Source: Lichenostomus cassidix
Taxonomy: Eukaryota; Chordata; Aves; Passeriformes; Meliphagidae
Length of the DNA stretch: 64,000 nucleotides
Direction of reading: 5' to 3'
Assembly (NCBI GenBank): GCA_008360975.2
Contig: CM039182.1
Span: 81,747,405 to 81,811,404, forward strand
Positions 1 to 12,832 of this stretch are shown piece by piece. Both the position numbers and the translations under genes were made by a program. The notes below the pieces were generated by a model. That model saw only the letters and a list, made by a program, of their open reading frames with translations, was not told the origin of the DNA and did not search any database. Position 1 is the first letter of the stretch; each line of letters begins with the position of its first letter.

Positions 1-1227
1 TGGAGAGAAGGAATACATGCATGTGCTGATGGTCTCCAGTAGGTCCCACAGGATGTCAGCCAGTCCCATGGAGGTATTTTGGGTGCTCTGGAACATCTTA
101 CAGACAGTCAGAGACAACATCAAGGCAACTGAGCTTTACTTCCCTGTGGGTGGGACTTCAGTGTTTAAATTAAGGGCTTCTAATATTAGCAAATCTGGGG
201 TTTCTTTCTGATAAGAACTTGTTTGGTGGTTTGGGTTTTTTTTTTTAATCAAAGCCTTTTCAAACAACGCTGGCAAAAAAAGGGGACAGAAAGAAAAACC
301 TAGGAAATGTGTGTCAAATAACAAAAGCAGTCATCACAACTGATGAACAATTTATTTGATTCCTATGGAGAATCCAGTTATTCTGCTTTTCACATCCAAA
401 CAGGATTTGAATTTACATCTGGTGTTCAGAAAACTCACATAATACCTCACTCAAAAGCCTCAAAAAAGAAGCAATTCTTCCATGTATTTCTTCCTGTGAC
501 AAATTGCAAGAGGTCATGGAAGTGACACACTTTGTTAAGAACTGATGTCATGCAAAAGGGTTTGCAGGGTTAAAATAATACAAAATCTCTGATCATGCTA
601 TTACAGAGACTGTGCTGTTTCCTTGGAGAAGAAATAGGAGGGATAATGTAATACAAATGGTGAGTCTGAACAGAGGGAATAACATTAATATTTTGTACTC
701 CAGGCTGCCTTGGTACAGGGCTGTGATAACAGGGTGATGCTGTTGACCTCCATGAACCACATTGAAAGGAGAGCCAAACTCATCCTGATTCTTTCCTGAA
801 GTTTATAGAAAAGCACATTAAATCAGATTTAATCTGACAAGGTAAACATCATGAAACAGGGTATTTCCCTGATATATTCTTTGTAGCATGCCAGCCACCT
901 ACAAAAAACTGATGTCATTTTCCATCTCTCTAGATTAATTTCCGGGCTGTGTTCTTGAGGCAAACGAGACTGTGTTTCAAATCAGCTCTGTCCACCAACC
1001 TGAGTGTAGGACCATGGAAACAGGAGGGGTTGGAAGGGATGAGGGGAGAGGATGCAGTGAGCCTCCTGCTCCATGAAGGGCCAACTTCCCTGGTTGTTCA
1101 GGGTCTAGGTGAGTCCTGGGAATGTCCCAGGGTGGGCTGCTGTGCTGGACAGCTGCTCCATGCTTACCTGATCCTGTATGGAGGTCATTGAGCAAAATAT
1201 GGCAGTAAACCCCAGGCAGATGACCCT
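1..1227. other. Intergenic, no gene seen
   Basis: Unique AT-rich sequence with short chance open frames. In human the next gene in this direction would be NSUN2 (from memory), but no part of it is recognisable here. Confidence 0.6.
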
Positions 1228-1918
1228 TTGACAGAAGCATGGGATAATTCAGGTTGGAAAAGACCTCTAAGACCATGAGTCCAATTGTCAACACAGCACC
1301 ACTGTGTTCACCATTAAAACATGTCCCCAGGTGGCACATCCACATACCTTTTGAACACTTCTAAGAACAGTGACTCCCCCACCTGTTGGGGCAGTCCATT
1401 CCAATGCTTTGCAACTCATTCAGTGAACAAAGTTTTTCTAATATCCGATCTAAACCTTCCCTAGCACAACTTGAGGCCATTTCCTCTTGCCACATGGTGC
1501 TTGGGAGAAGGGGCTGACCCTCATCTTACTGCAACCTCCTTTTAGGCAGTTGTAGAGAATGGTAAGGTCCCACTGAGCCTCCTTTTCTCTGGGCTAAGCA
1601 ACCCCAGTTCCTTCAGCTACTCCTCAGGAGTTGTGCTCCAGACCCTTCACTAACTTTCTTACCTTTTTCTGGACATACTCCAGCACCTTCTTGTAGTGAG
1701 AGGCCCAGAATTGGATGCAGCACTCCTGCTGTGGGCTCACTAGTACTGAGCACAGCGGGACAATCCTGCCCTGGTCCCTGCTGGCCACACTGTTTGTGAT
1801 ACAAGCCACCTGGACACTCTCTCTCATGTTCAGCCAGCTGTGAAACAGCACCCCCAGGTTCTTTTCCAATGGGCAGCTTTCCAGCCACTCTGCCCCAAGC
1901 CTGGAGACTTGCATGGAG
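1228..1918 (-). mobile_element. CR1 LINE, 5'-truncated
   Basis: The block begins with the reverse complement of a CR1 3' end (AATTCAGGTTGGAAAAGACC) and continues through typical CR1 3'-UTR and terminal ORF2-like sequence, including TTTCTGGACATACTCCAG. Broken open frames on the minus strand, such as 1624-1914, are remnants of the reverse-transcriptase ORF C-terminal region and are not genes. Confidence 0.85.
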
Positions 1919-3869
1919 TAATACTTTAGGCAGCTATACTGAAATACTGTGTTTTCCTGAACTACTGTAGATGTGTTTTAGCACACAGAAAAAAAGAAAA
2001 AGCACAGTACACAGGACGAGAGAGAGGCCTCAGTAGGAGATGAGTGATTACGAACAAATTACCATTGATTTAGAGAGGGAATATACGGATGATAACTTTT
2101 GTCAGGCTCACTGCTGAAACTGCCAATAGAGGAGCCCTGCTGTGAAAGAATGAACAGCAGACGCTAGTTTAAAAAAAAAAAAGTCTGAAACAGCTGGTAA
2201 GGACAACACTTGAGTTTATGGCTGGTTGCACCAAGCACAGATGCCAGCTACTGCTTCTAAGCATGACCTGAGAACAGGAATCTAATGCATGCATTGTGAT
2301 TGCTAGAAATGACTATATTTGCCTCCAGACCCCTGACAGGGCACGAAGGTCTCTGATAGAAAGACTGCCTCTGGCTCTAGAGCTGCTCACCCCCTTCCAC
2401 CTGGAAGATGTGTGCTACCAGCCCCAAATTGCTCTGCACATGTAAGGGATGCCCAGAAACAACTTGTCAAAAGAAGCCAAAGCAAAGGCAGCCTCTGAGA
2501 GCAGCTTCACAAGCTCTCCTTATGTCAGTGCTCTTCAGAGGGGCATTACCTTGTTCAAGAAACTGTTCAAAACCTCTGTCTCCCTGCACCCCTGAAGGAT
2601 ATAGGATGTGTCTGAAGGAGCCCAGGATGCTGAAGCCCTGAGGGAGCAGTGTGCCTGAGCAATGCTTCCTCAGAAGTAGGCAAGTGGAACCATTGCAAAT
2701 GCCAAGTAAAAGCAGCTTGTTTCCAGAAGCGCTGCGCCCCCGCAGTGCCTTTCTGACACAGGGGAAAAGCTTGTGTGGCCTAGATGTGGTTATACTCTTA
2801 AATGCTGTGTGCCTGCTTCTTCCCAGAAGGATCATTCCAAGCATCCATTCACAAAGGACTTCCTAGCAGGGAGGTGAAATGGGCAGTGAGCCTCCAGGGA
2901 GGCTGTGAGGCAGAGGAAGCTTCAGGGAGAAAGGATGAACAGGATGGGAGGTGGGAGGGCAAAGGATAAGCACTAGGAGAAACTTGGGAAGCTGGGAAAG
3001 ATTGTTGGGAGGCAGAGGAATCCTGCAACATTAGGAATAACAAGCAGTTTAAAGTATTGCAGCTGGCTGCGGGCAAGAGGAATGCTGAAGGATTCTGAAG
3101 GTCAAATATCTGATGTGAAATGATGCCCCTGGGGAATTGTGTGTATGCACAACTCTGGAACTGCTGCTTTCCAGGACTGAGCCACGTGATGGAGCACGGA
3201 TGCACTTACTGGCTCCAGCTCCTGAGGGAAATGTGTCCATGCAAGAGCTGCTCTCTCTGGTGCTTGAAGGGAGCAATTAAGGCCATTGCTAGGCGATCGA
3301 TGCGAGCTCTTAACAGCAACCGCCTCTGCAGACAATATTGAAGAGATGCCAGTTCTGGGCTCGGGAATGATGGTAAAGTCTTGTGAGGACGGGAAGTACC
3401 AGAAGAAAATGGTGAATAAATAGTAGGTACCAAACCAATGTGGCTCATAAAAGAGTAGCCTGTTCCAACAGGACCAATTGGTTTGTGCTCGAGAGCTTGA
3501 ATGGGGCATCAGCCTGACACTGAAGGGATGCAAATGAAATTACATCACAGTATGTAACACCTGGTAAACATCAATGCACACCCTATAGTCAGTGTGTATT
3601 AAATATATATGTATACACTCAGATTACCTTAATTCATTTAGATTTGTGTTAAATGTTTCTGTTTATTTGTACTTTAAATCTATTATTTTAAAATTTTACT
3701 GATTGTTGATAAACTATATGTATTTTATATTATAAATTACATGCAGTGTATACTCTGTATGTATGTTGTTACAGATTTGTGTAACAGAGCATATCATATA
3801 TGCACGTTAGTGTTATTAGGTGATACACTACATGCTACCAAATTACATAATAACATGTCACATATTATT
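1919..3869. other. Intergenic, no gene seen
   Basis: Unique sequence, with a small CpG-bearing stretch around 3285-3370 (GGCGATCGATGCGAGCTC). From about 3595 it becomes very AT-rich with many TATA and ATAT runs up to the CR1 insertion. Confidence 0.6.
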
Positions 3870-4228
3870 TGACAGAATTATGGAATGTCCTGGGTTGGAA
3901 GGGACCCCAAAGACCATCTCGTTCCAACCCCCCTGCCATGTGCTGGGACACCTTCCACTAGACCAGGTTCCTCAGAGCTCCATCCAACCCTGACTTTGAT
4001 CATTTCCAGGGATGGGGCATCCACAGCATCTCTGGGCAACCTGTGCCAGTGTTCCACCACCCTCACAGTCAAGAATTTCTTCCTAATATCCGTTCTAAAC
4101 CTGCTCTCTTTCAGTTTGAAGCTATGCTGCCCTGTCCTGCTCTTGTAAATAGTTCCACTCCATCTTTCTTGTAGTCCCCCTTCAGGTGCTGGAAGCCTGC
4201 AGTGAGGCCACCCTGAAGCCTCTTTGAA
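3870..4228 (-). mobile_element. CR1 LINE 3' fragment
   Basis: The block contains TTGGAAGGGACCCCAAAGAC, the CATTTCCAGGGATGGGGCAT stretch and AGAATTTCTTCCTAATATCC, a diagnostic order for CR1 read in reverse complement. It is inserted into an AT-rich stretch. Confidence 0.88.
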
Positions 4229-5324
4229 TTATTATGATTTGTTATGTAACACTATGTAAACAGTTTTTCTATTTACACTAAAGAATGTATAAAATGTATG
4301 TATAATATTGCATTATATAATCTATCTATATAAATAATACATAATATATAGAATACTATTACATATTAGACATTAATGTCTCATTAAATCCTGATTTTGT
4401 GCTAGAAGTTTAAGAAGACACAAAATATTGAGTGTCAGTTTTGTTGTGTTTTGTTTTGGGGTTTTTTTGGGTTTGGTTTTTTTTTTTTTAGTTTTCCTGA
4501 TTAAAAAAAAAACAAGCTTTCTGGGTAATCCTCAGAATCAAGAGCCAGTAAACCTTATGCCTGCAGCTGGCAAATAGGTTTAATTGATCATTTGAAAAAA
4601 AATAAAATCGTAATACTTTAAAAAAAAAAGATTGAAAGGACAACATAATGCAATCAATAATTCAAAAACCTTATAGGAAGTCCTTTATAGCAGCTGTAAA
4701 AATGCAGAATTTTCTTATGGCCACAAATCTGGCCGTGATACAACAGAGTAGGACTGAGAAATCAATTTTCAGGGTGGCAAGAGATTAGAAATATCAAAAT
4801 GTTTAAAAACATTAAGCTTCAAGAGTTGATCTGCATAGCATTAAATATGTGGATATTTGGAAAGGGGATGTCAACAGTGAGTTAGCAAAATTTGGAGACT
4901 ACAGAACTATTTGTTTTAGTTAAAACCTGAGACTATTGCAAGGCAAGTTGAATGAAGAAGAACCTAATGAGAGACAAGTAAATGGAGGATTCCATAACAA
5001 ATGGTCCTCCGTAGTCAATACAGTGGAAGGAAAAGTGGAAGAAGACAAAACGCTTCACATACTTGAATTTTAGATGGAGAATACCAACATGGTGATAAAA
5101 TTTGGGCACTGCTGTAGGCAGCTCAGGGGAGACTCCTGCTTAGTGGGAGATTCCAGGAGGATAACACACTGAAATGTCACCTTGAGATGCAAACTGGGGA
5201 AATGTAACCATTCTTCTCTTTCTTTTTGAACTGGTTTTGTGCACTTCTCACAAAAGCAGGCCCCTCTCAGAGGTCTTCATGAAAAAGTAAAGAGCCAGCA
5301 TCCATGCTGCTAATTGGACACAAG
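4229..5324. other. Intergenic, AT-rich, no gene seen
   Basis: The AT-rich texture resumes after the CR1 (TATATAATCTATCTATATAA and similar), followed by homopolymer tracts and unique sequence. Confidence 0.6.
4438..4512. repeat. T-rich then A-rich low-complexity tract
   Basis: G/T homopolymer mixture with a 13-base T run (4477-4489), followed shortly by a 10-base A run (4503-4512). Confidence 0.75.
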
Positions 5325-5522
5325 GAAAAGGGGCAACTCCCAGAGGGTAACTAAGCACTGGAACAGGCTGACCAGAGGGGTGGTGAAATGCCCACCTTTT
5401 GAGATATTTGGAATTCAGGAGGACAATGCCCTGAGCAATCTGTTCTAATGTCCAGATGATCTTTCTTGGAGCAAAGGGTTGAATGAGATCATCTCCATTC
5501 CAACCTGAATCATTCTGATCCC
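5325..5522 (+). mobile_element. CR1 LINE 3' fragment, diverged
   Basis: The order GAACAGGCTGACCAGAGGGG, GTGGTGAAATGCCCACC and CATCTCCATTCCAACCTGA matches the CR1 3' end on the plus strand. The tail is degraded (ATCATTCTGAT). Confidence 0.7.
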
Positions 5523-6011
5523 CACGATAAGATTCTGACTCTTCCCTGTGAGCCACCAGGAAACAGAATTATATGACTTTCTCATCCAGCTGGACAATTA
5601 ATTTGTACTGATCTCAACATTTCTATATTACATCAAAAATACAAGCCAGATGCCTCTTTCAAATCTTGCCTAGGACAACATAAACCAGTTATTTTTATTG
5701 CATGTCACGAACACAGACTGGAATTTGCAAGTACTATTGAAAGATTTTAAGATACAATATATAAATATTGTATAAGCATTCTTTAGAAAAAGAATTGCAA
5801 AGGCATTCTTTAGAAAAAGCCTGTATGTTTGTAGAGCATGTTCTGAGCCTTCAAATATCCTGGCAATAAAGTTACCAAATAGCCAAAGCTGCCCCACACA
5901 TAACAATGTGAAAACGAAGGTTCCTTTTCCATCAGCTGTGAGCAGAGGGATCAGGTGCAATAATAGACAAAATCAAAGCTCTAACTGCAAACTGAGAAGC
6001 TTTGATGAATG

Positions 6012-6572
6012 TGAAGATGGACATGACCCAGGCATGTGCACTCACAGCCCAGAAAGCCAAGTGTGACCTGGGCTGCACCCAAAGCAGTGTGGGCAGCAGG
6101 GCGAGGGAGGGGATTCTGTCCCTCTGCTCTGCTCTGCTCTGCTCTGGTGAGACCCACCTGGAGTCATGCATCAGCTCTGGGGTCCTCAGCACAGGGAGGA
6201 CATGGGCCTGTTGGAGTGAGTCCAGAGGAGGCCACCAAGATGATCAGAGGAATGGAACACCTATGAGGAAAGGCTGAGAGGGTTGTGGTTCAGCCTGGAG
6301 AAGCCTCATGAAGTGATAGGGACAAGGGGGAATGGCTTTGGCCTGAAAGAGGGTCGATTCAGATATAAGGAAGAAATTTTTTTATGATGAGGGTAGTGAA
6401 ACACTGGCACAGGTTGCCCAGAGAAACTATGGTTGCCCCATCTCTGGAAACACCCAAGGTCAGGCTGCACTCCAACCCGATCAAGTTGAAGATGACCCTG
6501 ATCACTGCCAGGGGTTTGGACAAGCTGACCTGTAAAAGTCCCAGCTCACCCCATTCTGTGATTCTGTGATTG
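6012..6572 (+). mobile_element. CR1 LINE, 5'-truncated
   Basis: The block runs from CAGCCCAGAAAGCCAAGTG through AGGCCACCAAGATGATCAGA and ACAGGTTGCCCAGAGAAAC-type sequence to an ATTCTGTGATTCTGTGAT tail, a complete CR1 3' end. It carries a CTCTG pentanucleotide repeat at 6122-6146. Confidence 0.9.
6122..6146. repeat. CTCTG pentanucleotide repeat, 5 units
   Basis: Five perfect CTCTG units inside the CR1 copy at 6012-6572. An equivalent repeat occurs at the same place in the CR1 copy at 10085-10984. Confidence 0.95.
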
Positions 6573-9500
6573 CCATCATTTTTAGCTGCTCCCTAAGGAT
6601 ATGCACAGCTCTGAGGCAATGCTGGTGTTTGTCATCCTTCAGTGTAACACCCAGTGCTGTGGCATTTGGAGCGACCTGGAGAAGCCATCGTGGCTTCAGA
6701 ATGACACACAGGTCACACTGAAGTTGACAGCAACTCTCTACCAATATCCATAATGCCACTTTCCACTTTCTGAGATAGTTGTGTCCCTATACACTGAATT
6801 AAAGTTTATTTTTATTTGAGTACAAAGCATGCTTGTGACTAGTGCTGATAAAATGCATGGGGTTTTGTTGTCCTTTTTGGGGGGTGGAGATGTTAATTAC
6901 TTTTGTCTCTGAAAAGGTGAAGCTTCCTTTTAAGTGATTTCTCAGGTTCAATGCAAAGTGTTATGTTGCTCAGGAAGGAGGGAACAGATGCATAAAGGAG
7001 GGCAAGGTATTTCCTGGGAACTGAGATGTAATTGTGTGAGTCCTTTTTATGGATGTTTGCCTCACTAAAAGAGAGTGACAAAAAGAGAGTGCAGAAGGAG
7101 TGACATCAGGGTGGTTGTCTGTGTCAGCTCAGTTCACTTTCTTGCAGCTGATCCTCTGAATTTGCTCCCTGTGGCTAGATCAGTAACATCTTTGCAGGTT
7201 GGTCTGTGGTAACTTTGCTTTCCTTTCTTCTCCCTTACCCTGCCCTACTCTTCTCCCTCCATTTCTACCTCAGCACAAGGAATCTGGTAGGCTTATCCTT
7301 AGACACCAGCAGATGATCTATTTAGAAAAGGAAACGAAATGGGAAGGAAAAAATCTATCTTTTCCATAGGTAGCCTGTAGACAGAGACATCTCTCTGGTA
7401 GAGGAGCTTTGAAATAAGAAGGAGTCTCCTGTTGCTTATTTCCTTCTTAGATGGAGAAGCTAAGACTTTGTGTTTTCTTACAAGAGGGTGGATTCCAACA
7501 AAGATACCTAAATGCTTCTCTTCAAGATTGAAAAAATTAATTTAATTGAAATAATTTACTGAAAAGTATTACATTTGGAATAGTTGCTTGAGTCACAGAG
7601 GATAATCTCTTTGATTAAACTATGTTGATTAAACTTTGCCAGTGTTGTCATCTACTGAGCAATGGTATTCCTGGTTTGGCAGCCTATCAGGGAACCAGGG
7701 GCAGGACAGGTCTGTGGAGTGGGAAGCAATGTATAGTGGCAGTGGGGTCTGTTTAAAAGAGATTTTTTGCCCTTAGTGTAAACCTATCCTCTGTAAGCAG
7801 TTAAGGACATTCCTAAGGATCCTTTCAAAACATTTCTTTATTGGAAACAGGGAAGTCCTATCCTTTTACTAGTTTCTGCTTATGTAGAGAAAAATCTAGC
7901 CAAATGTTTAAAAAACCTTCTGTGCTTTGCCCACGTCAGTTTAAGCTGGATATGCCAGCTGTTTACTTTCATGAGTTAATGAGTATTCTTAAGCTTACCT
8001 CATTTTTTAAGAGCATCAGCATTAGAGGACAAAGGGATGTTGGTATCAAAAAACCAAAATGCTGCTTCAATTTCTTTAATATAATAGAGCTCTTGCTACA
8101 TGTCATGTGGCAAAATCTCAGATCACTTGACACTGTGTCCTGAAGAGAGAATCTGTTTCTTGAGATTAATTTCAGTGACAGAGATGAGATGACCTTGTTA
8201 CAAACCAGGGCTCTCTACTCTCAAATTCATACATTTAGCTCTAAGAGGAGATGGCTGCCAGAATTGCTCTGATCCAGCAGATCATGACTTGCAGCCACAC
8301 AAAGGCTGCAGGATGTTTCTCTGTGGTCATTAAGCTAAACACACACTTCAATTTACTTTTAAAGGACAACTTTCCACTCCCATTCCAGCTGGTACATTGC
8401 ACAAAACTCACCTAAAAACAAAATCAATTATAGCTCTGCAGTTACAGGTAGCTGCTACCTGAGGATGGAGGCAATACACTACTATTTGTGAGTGCTCTCC
8501 CTCCTATCAGCACTTTTACATTTGAAAGGGTCTGTACTGGCCCATGAAGGTGTCACTGACAGGACCCCTTGATTACAATCCACATATACTCCAAATCACT
8601 TGGGAAAAGACTGGGAAGGTGGAAAAGCACATTTAACTGAATAGTTGCTCAAGGCATGTGAGGTTATGTAGGACAAAAAGGTATAAAGAAGAATTTTCTG
8701 GTCATCTTTCAAATATCTAGGCAACCCCTGACTTCTCATCCATCCCTCTTTGACTTTGTTTACTGGCAGGAATTAATGTTCTTCTCTGCTGAAAGAAGAT
8801 TTCAAGAGAAACCAACAGCATGAACTGAAGCTTCTCTTTCAGGAGGCTTCAATATCTTCTGGTTCTTTTCCTTCCAAAGAACATGTAAGCTCTTTCAAGA
8901 GCAGTCAGTAGGTGTGCTGGGAAAGGCTGTTTCTGCCTCCTCCTTCACTACCTTCACCATGGTGAATACTCACCACTCATACTGTGGTTTGTCTAGTTAA
9001 ATTTATGCTTTTTTCCATAAAGAATTTACCATGGGTATTATGGGCAGCATCTAGCTGTCACTTTTTGAGAGCTGATGCATGAGCTGTAGATAGCTCCAGC
9101 TAGCAATGGATGGATCATTGTCTCTCAGTAAAATTCATGTTATGAAATACTTGGATTCTTCAGGTCACTTCCTGTGGGCAGGAATCTTTAAATTTAGTAC
9201 TGCCAATACAGAAAGAAGAGCAGAAATGGCCCTAGATAAAGCTGTTATTAATATCCCAAGTCCTACAGAAGGTGTCTATGCAGTTATGCCTCAGGTCTGA
9301 AAACTTCATGGGTGTTATGGTGAAAAGAATACAGAACAGAGCCTGTTTCAGCTTTGGTCTTGATTTGGGTCCAAGGTACACACACACATACACACACACA
9401 CACACACACACATATATAAAATATAAAAATTAAAAATACATCAGGAATAACTGAGTGCCTGCAGAGTAACTCTTCAGATCAGGACAAGGGTCAGAATTTT

Positions 9501-10084
9501 TCTGCTTGTTGATGGAGGAGAGGGGAGAATGACTCAGCACAGATGCACCTTGTTTTCATGAGCCTTGTAAAGTCTGGGCACCACTTGTGCTCGCCGAGAG
9601 CAGCAGAAATGTTCTTGCAGTGCTTAACATTCAGACTGACGGCACTTCCAGTATGACTCCATTCTGCGGGACGCAGAGGATAAGGGAGCTGAATTACAGC
9701 ACTATTTACTGCGGCAACGTTACCAGCTGTGCTCTAGGGCTACTCACTTGGAATACATGAGCCCTTTGTTCCATCCCTTTGTTTTTCCAAGTGCTCTGAC
9801 TGCCCTTGTGAGGGAGGGCTACTTGACAACACAACCTTAACTCAGAAATAGGGTCAAAATAAGTGAAATCAGAGAAGGCTTTCGTATTCAGGTGTGGTGA
9901 TGTGAAGCGCACAAGGGAGCAGGGAAGGAAAAGTAAATCCAGGTCCTCACACTGCCTGTAGAGCCTTTGACCCCACAAGGTGTACAGGGGAAGTATGTGT
10001 ATTGACCAAATTGGGATCTGCTATGCAGCAGAATGTGGACATCAAATGCAAAGCAGAACTGTAGTGTGACATAACCTGGATGCA
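6573..10084. other. Intergenic, no gene seen
   Basis: Unique sequence with one CA microsatellite. A slightly CpG-bearing stretch at about 9590-9720 (CTCGCCGAGAGCAGC, GCGGGACGCAG) could be constrained. No exon-like open frame. Confidence 0.55.
9377..9417. repeat. CA microsatellite
   Basis: Five CA units, a TA interruption and eleven further CA units, followed by TATATA. Likely polymorphic. Confidence 0.95.
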
Positions 10085-10984
10085 GGACTTGAAGAAACAC
10101 TAAGAAAGTTTGCAAATGACACTAAACTGGGAGGGAATCCCTCAAGAGCAGAGAGGCCTTGCAGAGAGACCTCGAAAAATTAGAGATGGGCAATCACCAA
10201 CCATATGAATTTCAACAAGGTCAGGTGCTGAATTCTGCACCTGGGATGGGGCAATCCTTGTTATATGGACAGACTGGGGAATGAGATGCTGGAAAGCAGT
10301 GCCATGGAAAGGGAGCTGGGGGTCCTGTCAATGGCAAATTGAACATGAGCCAGCAGTTGGCCAGGAGGGACAACCCTGTCCTGGAGTGCATCAGGCACAG
10401 CATTGCCAGCCAGGCAAGGGAGGGGATTGTCCTGCTCTGCTCTGCTCTGCTCTGGGGCAGCCTCACCTCCAGTGCTGGGGGCAGTTTTGGGCTCCACAAT
10501 TTAACACATTAAACTATTAGGGTCCCAAGGAGAGCAGCAAAGATAGTAAAGGGCCTCCAGGGGGAGCCATATGAAGAGCAGCTGAGGTGACTTGGTCTGT
10601 TCAGCTTGGAGAAGAGGAGCCTGAGGGGAAACCTCATCACAGTCTACAACTTCTTCATGAGGGGGAGAGGAGGGGCAGGTACTGATCTCTTCTCTGTGGT
10701 GAGCAGTGACAAGACCTGAGGGAATGGCATGAAGTTGTCCGGGGAGGTTTAGGTTGGATATTAGAAAAAGGTTCTTCACCCAGAGGGTGTCTGGGCACTA
10801 GGACAGACTCCCCAGGGAAATGGTCACAGCACCAAGACTGACAGAGTTCAAGAAGTGCTTGGACAACACTGTCAGGCACAGGGTGTGACTCTTGGAGTGT
10901 CCTGCACAGGGCCAGAGTTGGACTTGATAATCCTAGTGGGTCCACTCCAACGTAGAATCACCATATTCTGTGATTCTACGATAC
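10085..10984 (+). mobile_element. CR1 LINE, about 0.9 kb 3' portion
   Basis: It starts in the part of CR1 reading AAGTTTGCAAATGACACTAA, continues past ATTTCAACAAGGTCAGGTGC and a CTCTG repeat (10435-10454), and ends ATTCTGTGATTCTACGAT. It is the longest clear plus-strand CR1 here. Its reading frames are broken. Confidence 0.9.
10435..10454. repeat. CTCTG pentanucleotide repeat, 4 units
   Basis: Four perfect CTCTG units inside the CR1 copy at 10085-10984, in the same relative position as the five-unit tract at 6122. Confidence 0.95.
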
Positions 10985-11993
10985 AACATATTACAGGAAA
11001 AAGTCCCTGTCAGAAATGTCACCAAAATCCTTTTCTCCTCAGATGTTAATTTGCAGAATGTTTAGAGGAGGTAAAACTAGGGCATTATTAAGAACAGGGG
11101 CTTTGGCCCTAAGAACTCAAGGATAGCTCACCTTAGCAATCATGAAAGATTTGCACTGTGAGACAACTTCAATTGGAGTAATTTGCTTTCCATAATTTAG
11201 AGACCTGTTGTGGAGCAGAAAGGCCTTGCAAAGTGAGGGCCTTGCTGCCCTTGTAAAATCCTTGCTCACTTCTGTTACTTTGGCTAACTAGAAATGCATT
11301 CTGGGAATGACTCAGCTAAACTAGAGGTGAAAAACAAGTTACATAATTGTAGAACAATTATAAGAACCAATAAGTGCTCACACCATGGGGCTGGTGACTG
11401 GTTACACTGATGTCTGTTGCTATCGTGGTCTGTGGTGGTTGGTTAAGCACATTTGTTGTGCCTCACAAGTATTGAAACTCATAACAAACTGACAGTTTAA
11501 GAACCCTGGATTTTTGCAGTAGTCTTCACCATACCATCATGGATATCGTGTGTTTAATGCCGCAGAGTTCTTTCTTGCAGAAGATCCTGTCTGCAAGCTC
11601 CAGCCTTGCTTTCCATGGTTTCTGCTGAGTGCAGTATTTTTCAGTCTCGCATTGCAGGAAAACAGACGACATGACAAACCTGTTAAGCTTAAAGTTCTTC
11701 AGGGAAAGCAGAATTAAAAGTTCTCTCAAAACACTTATTTACCTGGAAAATATTTGTAACAGTGGAGTGGTAGCTGGTGTAGATATGCAAGAATTTTAGT
11801 GTGAGTTGGTGACACCTTCAACAGGTGTTTGTACAACTTCATACACCAAAAACCTGGAGCACAAGCTGCTTGGAAGGGGATACTTTACACTTTCTGGAGG
11901 TTAGCTGCATCATAAATCAGGCATATTTTTGGCTATGCAGTTCGTTTTCCCACTATCTCTGAACAGCAGAATTTTATAATACATATAATATGA
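10985..11993. other. Intergenic, no gene seen
   Basis: Unique AT-rich sequence between two CR1 copies, with nothing recognisable. Confidence 0.6.
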
Positions 11994-12832
11994 CAGAATC
12001 ATAGAAACATTTAATTTTGAATAGACCTTTGGAGATCTCTAGTCAAAATGCCTGCTTCAAGCAGAGTTAACTTCAAAGCTTGATCAGGTTACTCAGAGCA
12101 TTATCCAGCTGAGTCCCCAAAATCTCCCACAGTGGAGATTCCATTATTTCTGGGCAACCTACTCTAGTGCTTGCCTGCTTGTGTGGTTGGAAAAGGTTCT
12201 TCCCTTCCTCCCACTGGGACCCTGCTCCCTGCAATTTGTGTCTACTACCTCTTGCTCTTTGTTCACCTCAGAGAAGTGGCTTCATGCATCTCTGGAATCC
12301 CTTTCTAGGTAGTGCAAGCCCCCTTTCAGCCTTCTCTTCCCAGTCTAAGCAGAAGCTGCTCTCTCAGCCTCTTCCCATACATCACAGGCCATACATCACA
12401 CACCCTGAACCCTCCTGGTGCCTCTTCAATTTGTCAAAAAGTTCATTGTTCTGGGGGGCCAAAACTGGACATAGTATTCCAGATGTCAGCTTACAAGTGA
12501 GGAAAAGAATCTTGCTCCTTGGCCAGCAGGCAGTCTTTGCCAGTGTAGCCCAGTGTATGGCTGGTCTTCATTGAGACAGGGGTGCAATGCTGATCCCTTG
12601 TAAATCTGCTGTCTTCCCAGGACTCCAAGTTCTTTCCTGCAGAGCTGGCAGACAACCCCAGCCTGTCCTGGTCAATTGGATGGCTCCATTTGAACACACA
12701 ATCTAATGACTGTCACTGTCAAACTTCACAAAGTTCCTGTTAGCCCAATCCTTCAGCTTCTCCAAGTCCCTCTGAATGTGAACCCCTGCCTTCCAGGATA
12801 TCAATCACTCCTCCCAGTTTGTTGGGATTATC
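11994..12832 (-). mobile_element. CR1 LINE, older diverged copy
   Basis: It begins CAGAATCATAGAAACATTTA (a degraded CR1 tail in reverse complement). It then carries TTCTGGGCAACCTACTCTAG, GGCCAAAACTGGACATAGTA and CTTCTCCAAGTCCCTCTGAA in the order found in CR1. Divergence is high, which suggests an old insertion. Confidence 0.78.

Noticed and set aside
1..1227. Possible terminal exon of NSUN2, expected next to UBE2QL1
   Set aside because: I could not find any stretch resembling its C-terminus on either strand.
1613..1914. Two minus-strand open frames (91 and 96 codons)
   Set aside because: They are fragments of CR1 LINE coding sequence in a truncated copy, not host genes.
2408..3533. Several overlapping open frames of 71-143 codons on both strands
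   Set aside because: They overlap in multiple frames with no recognisable motifs and no splice or promoter signals, so chance is the simplest reading.
12167..12574. A 135-codon plus-strand open frame
   Set aside because: It lies wholly within the old CR1 copy, antisense to it.
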